DNA of 64,000 nucleotides from Heterohyrax brucei (taxonomy: Eukaryota; Chordata; Mammalia; Hyracoidea; Procaviidae). Shown here piece by piece: positions 60,517-64,000 of this stretch. How positions within the stretch are numbered: position 1 is the stretch's first letter; every line of letters begins with the position of its first letter. The notes under the pieces are model-generated. The model was given only the letters and a program-made list of their open reading frames with translations, ran no database searches and had not been told where the DNA came from. The translations under genes and the position numbers were made by a program. The stretch is taken from assembly GCA_028571685.1 (NCBI GenBank), contig CM053141.1, forward strand, positions 139,280,833 to 139,344,832, written 5' to 3'.

Positions 60517-60847
60517 AGAATATGGTGGGCCTTGGTGAAAGTGTGATGAGTAGAGAATCCAAATAGTATGTGTAGAGGTTTACTGAAAGGCTTCCAAAGA
60601 CACTGAGTCATGGTTGCATTATTTCACTAACTCACTTGGCTTGGCAAGGAATCTATGTTGTCTCAACGCTGACCTCTTGTAGTGATTTTAAACCTAGCAG
60701 TAAAGTCTCATGTTTAAAGCTTAAGTCAGAGTGTATCTCTCTTTTTCCCTAAAACTTCTAGTCAGATACACACACAAACACTCCTAGATCTTTGTTTCTT
60801 AATTTATGCTCCAGTAAAAACAAAACCAAAAAAACCAAGGCTCCTTG

Positions 60848-62285
60848 GAGAAATGGCTGACTCTAGAGATGGGGCCAAGCTGGCAGAGTAGTCAGAAGTT
60901 TCCTGTGGTCTCTCTTACAACAAAGACTTCAGAAAACAGGTGCATTGATTATATGTGGCTATCAAAGAGCCCTGAATGTCAAAGACGAAGTTGAGGAATC
61001 AAACTGAGTGTCAGGAGGAGGGAGAGATGCTTCAGAAGCAGAAAGGAGTTGCCAGACCTGGCTCTGGGGGAATTGTCACACCAAGGGCCAGATTTGCTGG
61101 TGCCAGTGTGATGAGGTGAGCGAGGGTGCTCAGGACACTTTTTCCATAGCTGGGTAGACCCTGTGGAGGAGATTTCACTCAAGGCTCCAGTGAAAAATGG
61201 CACTCAGTGGGCAGAAGGTAAGTAATTTTTATTTATCCTATTGTGTAGACCTAAAACACCCCTTGGGGACAAATCTCTCTACCATTTACATGCCCTCTAC
61301 CTGCTCTGTAGGAACCCTAGTGGTGTAGTGGGTTAAGTGCTACATATGCCAATCAAAAGATTGGGAGTTCAAATCCACCAAGTGCTCCTAGGAAACTGTA
61401 TGAGGCGGTTCTACTCTGACCTCTAGGGTTGCTATGAGTCCAATGAGACTTGATGACAATGGGTTTGGTTTTGTTGGTATACTTGCTCTGCACCAGGTTG
61501 GAGCCAGCTTCAGAGACTGTCATGTTCCCTGGGCCCGAAGTAGAACCCTCCACTGTCCTGTGTCATTCTCCTGGCCTTAGAGAGGGAATAGATTAACAAA
61601 TGGGAAAAAGTAATCTGCCAGCTCCCCTAAGCCAGGAAGATAGGGCAGTAACAGTTCCTTAGCCTAGGCACAGGCAGAAGAGGTCTACAGACTTCTCATG
61701 CCCTTCACCGCTGCATCAACCTGTATGGGCCCCTGGCAACAGCATAGGTCCTCATTAGCACAGATATGATTTTAAGTATTTGGTGGAGAGGCAGGTTCAT
61801 GACATTTGACATTGCACTGTCTATCAAGCAGGGTCCTCACCTTCAGGGGGCTGAGGACTACTGGCTCCATCCAAGCCACCTAACCACGCATGATAGGGGT
61901 CCAGAAATAACTAGTGCCTCCCAATCCTTTCAGCCAACAGCAACGAATGTCCGTAGTCTGGCTGCAAAACCCACCCAGCTATGCACTGTAGGAAACAGGG
62001 GTACACTTTCCTCAGACACTCAAAGGTGGCTGTCAGTCCCCTGTCTTGCTCAGGACGTGACCCCCTGTGGCAGCAAGATACCTGTGTCACCCCTGCCTGT
62101 CTACGACTGTAGATTACAGCCTGTGTCACACACTTAGTGACCAAGTACCTGGACACATGAGCTGAATAGATAAAAGTAAAAGGGTTGTTGTGCTCACATA
62201 CCTAATAATGGCCTAACCACCTGGTGACAGGACCTTAGAGCTTCAAAGGCACCAGTAATCAAAGTAGCTGATACACAGTAGCTTA
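60848..62285 (+). mobile_element. L1 5' UTR-like region
   Basis: 'gagatggggccaagctggcagagtagtcag' is a typical mammalian L1 5' UTR start, followed by about 1.4 kb GC-richer non-coding sequence containing one AfroSINE. No ORF1 follows. The L1 call rests on the start motif and composition. Confidence 0.5.
61311..61478 (+). mobile_element. AfroSINE with near-perfect 10-bp target duplication
   Basis: Sense copy: 'ggaaccctagtggtgtagtgggttaagtgc', then 'ggttgctatgagtccaatgagacttgatgac'. Flanks 'acctgctctg' (61299) and 'acttgctctg' (61481) match 9/10. Confidence 0.92.
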
Positions 62286-63125
62286 TTCGGGCATATCAAA
62301 GCAGAAATGGCTGACTCTGGGGCTGGGACGTGGAGCATACAGGGTAAACCTGGAGTATCTTGTAGTTCTAGGAAGTCAGGTTATGCTCAACAAAATTAAG
62401 AAAAAATGTAGGCTAACTCAGAATGACAGCCTGAGGGAGTCCTGAAGGTACAAAGCTAGAACAATTTAAGAAACAAGACAAACGATGATAGTGCTGGATT
62501 ACAATCCAAAGAATAAAATAATTATCAATGAGCCCATACTGATAAAAACAAATGATTGAATAAGTAAACAAATAGGGGAGAAGACACAAATCTTCCTTCC
62601 AGAAAAATTCTAAATGTTAAACACAGAAGGAATAAACGAAATGGAAAATCACTCCTCGAACATAGCTTCTTGTGGGTAAGACCCACCGATATATATTCAA
62701 GTCATGGCCAAAACTTTAAGAAGAAGCAGGATATTTTCGTGGCCTCAAAGTATCTCTCCCAAATACTTATTAATTACTATAGTGGTTTTAACATACATCT
62801 ACAACTTCTCTGCTACTTCTCATCCAGGAGACTGCACTTAGTTTCATTTCTCTTGAGCACAGACTGGACTTAGTGACTCAATTCTCATGAATAGGGGATG
62901 GAAAGAAGAAAACGGTACCCTTAACGTGGGACGTCTGGCAGACACTGCCTCAACCAAATGGTCAAAATTCTGTCACCAGGCATAAGTCATGGGACTGTTG
63001 TGTACCTTGTGATATGGTGAAACGGGCCCTTCTCCTCTGTGGAATTCTTTCCAAACATCCATAACCCCAGTCCAGTCATGAGGAAACAGGGACATTCTAC
63101 AAATACCTGACCAGTATTTCTCAAA
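62286..63125 (+). mobile_element. L1M-type 3' end
   Basis: The blocks follow the 3' terminus of old mammalian L1 in order: 'cagcctgagggagtcctgaaggtacaaagc', then 'gtgctggattacaatccaaagaataaaataattatcaatgag', then 'gaggaaacagggacattctacaaatacctgaccagtatttctcaaaa'. Confidence 0.8.
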
Positions 63126-63765
63126 AGGGTCAACGTTGAATTGTGTGTCACCCAAAAGATACGTTCAAGTTCTAACCTCCAGTGTCTGTGAATGTGACTT
63201 TATTTAGAAATAAGGTCTCGACAGATATAATCAGCTAAGTGAACATGAAGTCAGCCTACATTAAGGTTGGCCCTAATCTAATGCTGTTGTGTACAGTTGA
63301 GTTGATTCCAACTCATGGTGACCCCATGTGACAGAGTAGAATTGCCACATAGGATTTTCATGACTGTAAGATTTATGGGAGTAGGTCACCAGGTCTCTCT
63401 CGTATGAAGCCATTGTATGGGTTCAAGCTTTTCTCTTAGCAGCCAAGCACTTAATCTTTGCACCACCAGGGCATCTTTGATCTAATGTGACTGGCAACTT
63501 TATAAGAAGAGACATGCGGATACAGAGAGAAGATGACCTGCACAACAAAGGCAGAGACTGGAGTTAAGCTGCCATCCACCCAGACACAGCCGGGCTGCCA
63601 AAAGCTGGAAGAGACGAGGAAGGATTTTCCCTTAGAGTCTTGAGAGAGAACATAGTCTTGACATTCTGCTTTGGTCTTCCGGCCTTCTCTGTGAGACAGC
63701 AGGTTTCTGTTGTTTTAGGCAGCCTATTTTGTCATAATTTGTGATAACTCCAGCCCTAGAAAACT
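63126..63765 (+). mobile_element. MLT1-type LTR (MaLR) split by an AfroSINE
   Basis: 'gttgaattgtgtgtcacccaaaagatacg', then 'aatgtgactttatttagaaataaggtc', [SINE], 'ctttataagaagagacatgcggatacagagag', then 'tctgttgttttaggcagcc', then 'gccctagaaaactagta'. Non-coding solo LTR. Confidence 0.85.
63284..63479 (-). mobile_element. AfroSINE, long subfamily, with 8-bp target duplication
   Basis: Antisense copy with the long block ('gactgtaagatttatgggagtaggtcaccagg'). 'atctaatg' occurs at 63276-63283 and 63480-63487. Confidence 0.92.
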
Positions 63766-63868
63766 AGTATTGCCATGAAAGACAAGACAAAAAACTGTGA
63801 AGCCATCAGACATTGCAAGTGACTCAGAAGACATGATGACCAAACACAGCATGGCATCCTGGGTAGAA

Positions 63869-64000
63869 GGAGCCCTGGTGGCACAGCACTTAAGTGCTCA
63901 CCTGCTAGCTGAAATGTTGGGGGTTTGAACCCACCCAGTGACTCCTCAGAAGCAAGGCCTGGCAATCTGCTGCTGTAAAGATTCCAGAAATAAAAACAAA
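63869..64000 (+). mobile_element. AfroSINE, long subfamily, runs off the window or is truncated
   Basis: 'gagccctggtggcacagcacttaagtgctcacctgctagc', then 'gtttgaacccacccagtgactcc', then 'cctggcaatctgctgctgtaaagattcc'; the last bases become A-rich. Confidence 0.9.

Noticed and set aside
37085-64000. CTXN3 or MEGF10 as neighbouring genes
   Set aside because: Expected from human order, but no cortexin-like single-exon frame or EGF-rich exon is visible; they must lie outside the window.

Overview
The window is nuclear DNA from a placental mammal, almost certainly an afrotherian and most likely an elephant or close relative. The evidence is about 45 copies of the tRNA-like AfroSINE, several copies of the RTE-type LINE whose 3' end resembles the AfroSINE tail, an L1 lineage unlike the primate and rodent ones, and older pan-mammalian repeats (MIR, MER5-like hAT, Tigger1, mariner, MLT1-like LTR). 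The species call is inference from repeat content; no database was searched.

One protein-coding gene is clear: the 3' two thirds of PRRC1 on the + strand. Six coding exons lie at 10676-10836, 14936-15038, 16835-16998, 21931-22034, 26824-26926 and 36875-37084. All have GT/AG borders and compatible phases, and together they give 280 uninterrupted codons plus stop. The proline-rich N-terminal part (about 165 residues by comparison with the human length of about 445) lies upstream of position 1. The 3' UTR begins at 37085, with a candidate poly(A) signal at 38221. In human this locus is at 5q23, between MEGF10 and CTXN3; neither neighbour is seen here.

Layout: 1-6745 holds most of a decayed full-length L1 on the - strand (3' UTR, broken ORF2, broken ORF1, and a 5' UTR with two 197-bp tandem monomers). 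6746-10675 is a PRRC1 intron with two RTE copies. 10676-37084 holds the exons and introns, filled with AfroSINEs, RTE, old L1, MIR, a palindromic mariner relic, LTR-like repeats and a 300-bp inverted repeat. 37085-64000 is 3' UTR and intergenic DNA, dense in nested transposons. The most complex stack is 44226-48056, where Tigger1, RTE, two LTR-like elements and AfroSINEs are inserted in or against one another.

I found no bacterial-type system, CRISPR array, rRNA, tRNA or structural RNA gene, and no convincing undescribed system. The most useful observations are: (i) the PRRC1 C-terminal half as a catalytically altered ITPase-like fold; (ii) very short (18-42 bp) retrotransposon insertions with target-site duplications, which expose a shared RTE/AfroSINE 3' end carrying different simple-repeat tails; (iii) tandem 5' UTR monomers in an afrotherian L1; (iv) two AfroSINEs separated by three copies of one target site; (v) reciprocal nesting of RTE and LTR-like repeats; (vi) an unexplained candidate signal-peptide exon at 53748-53814.
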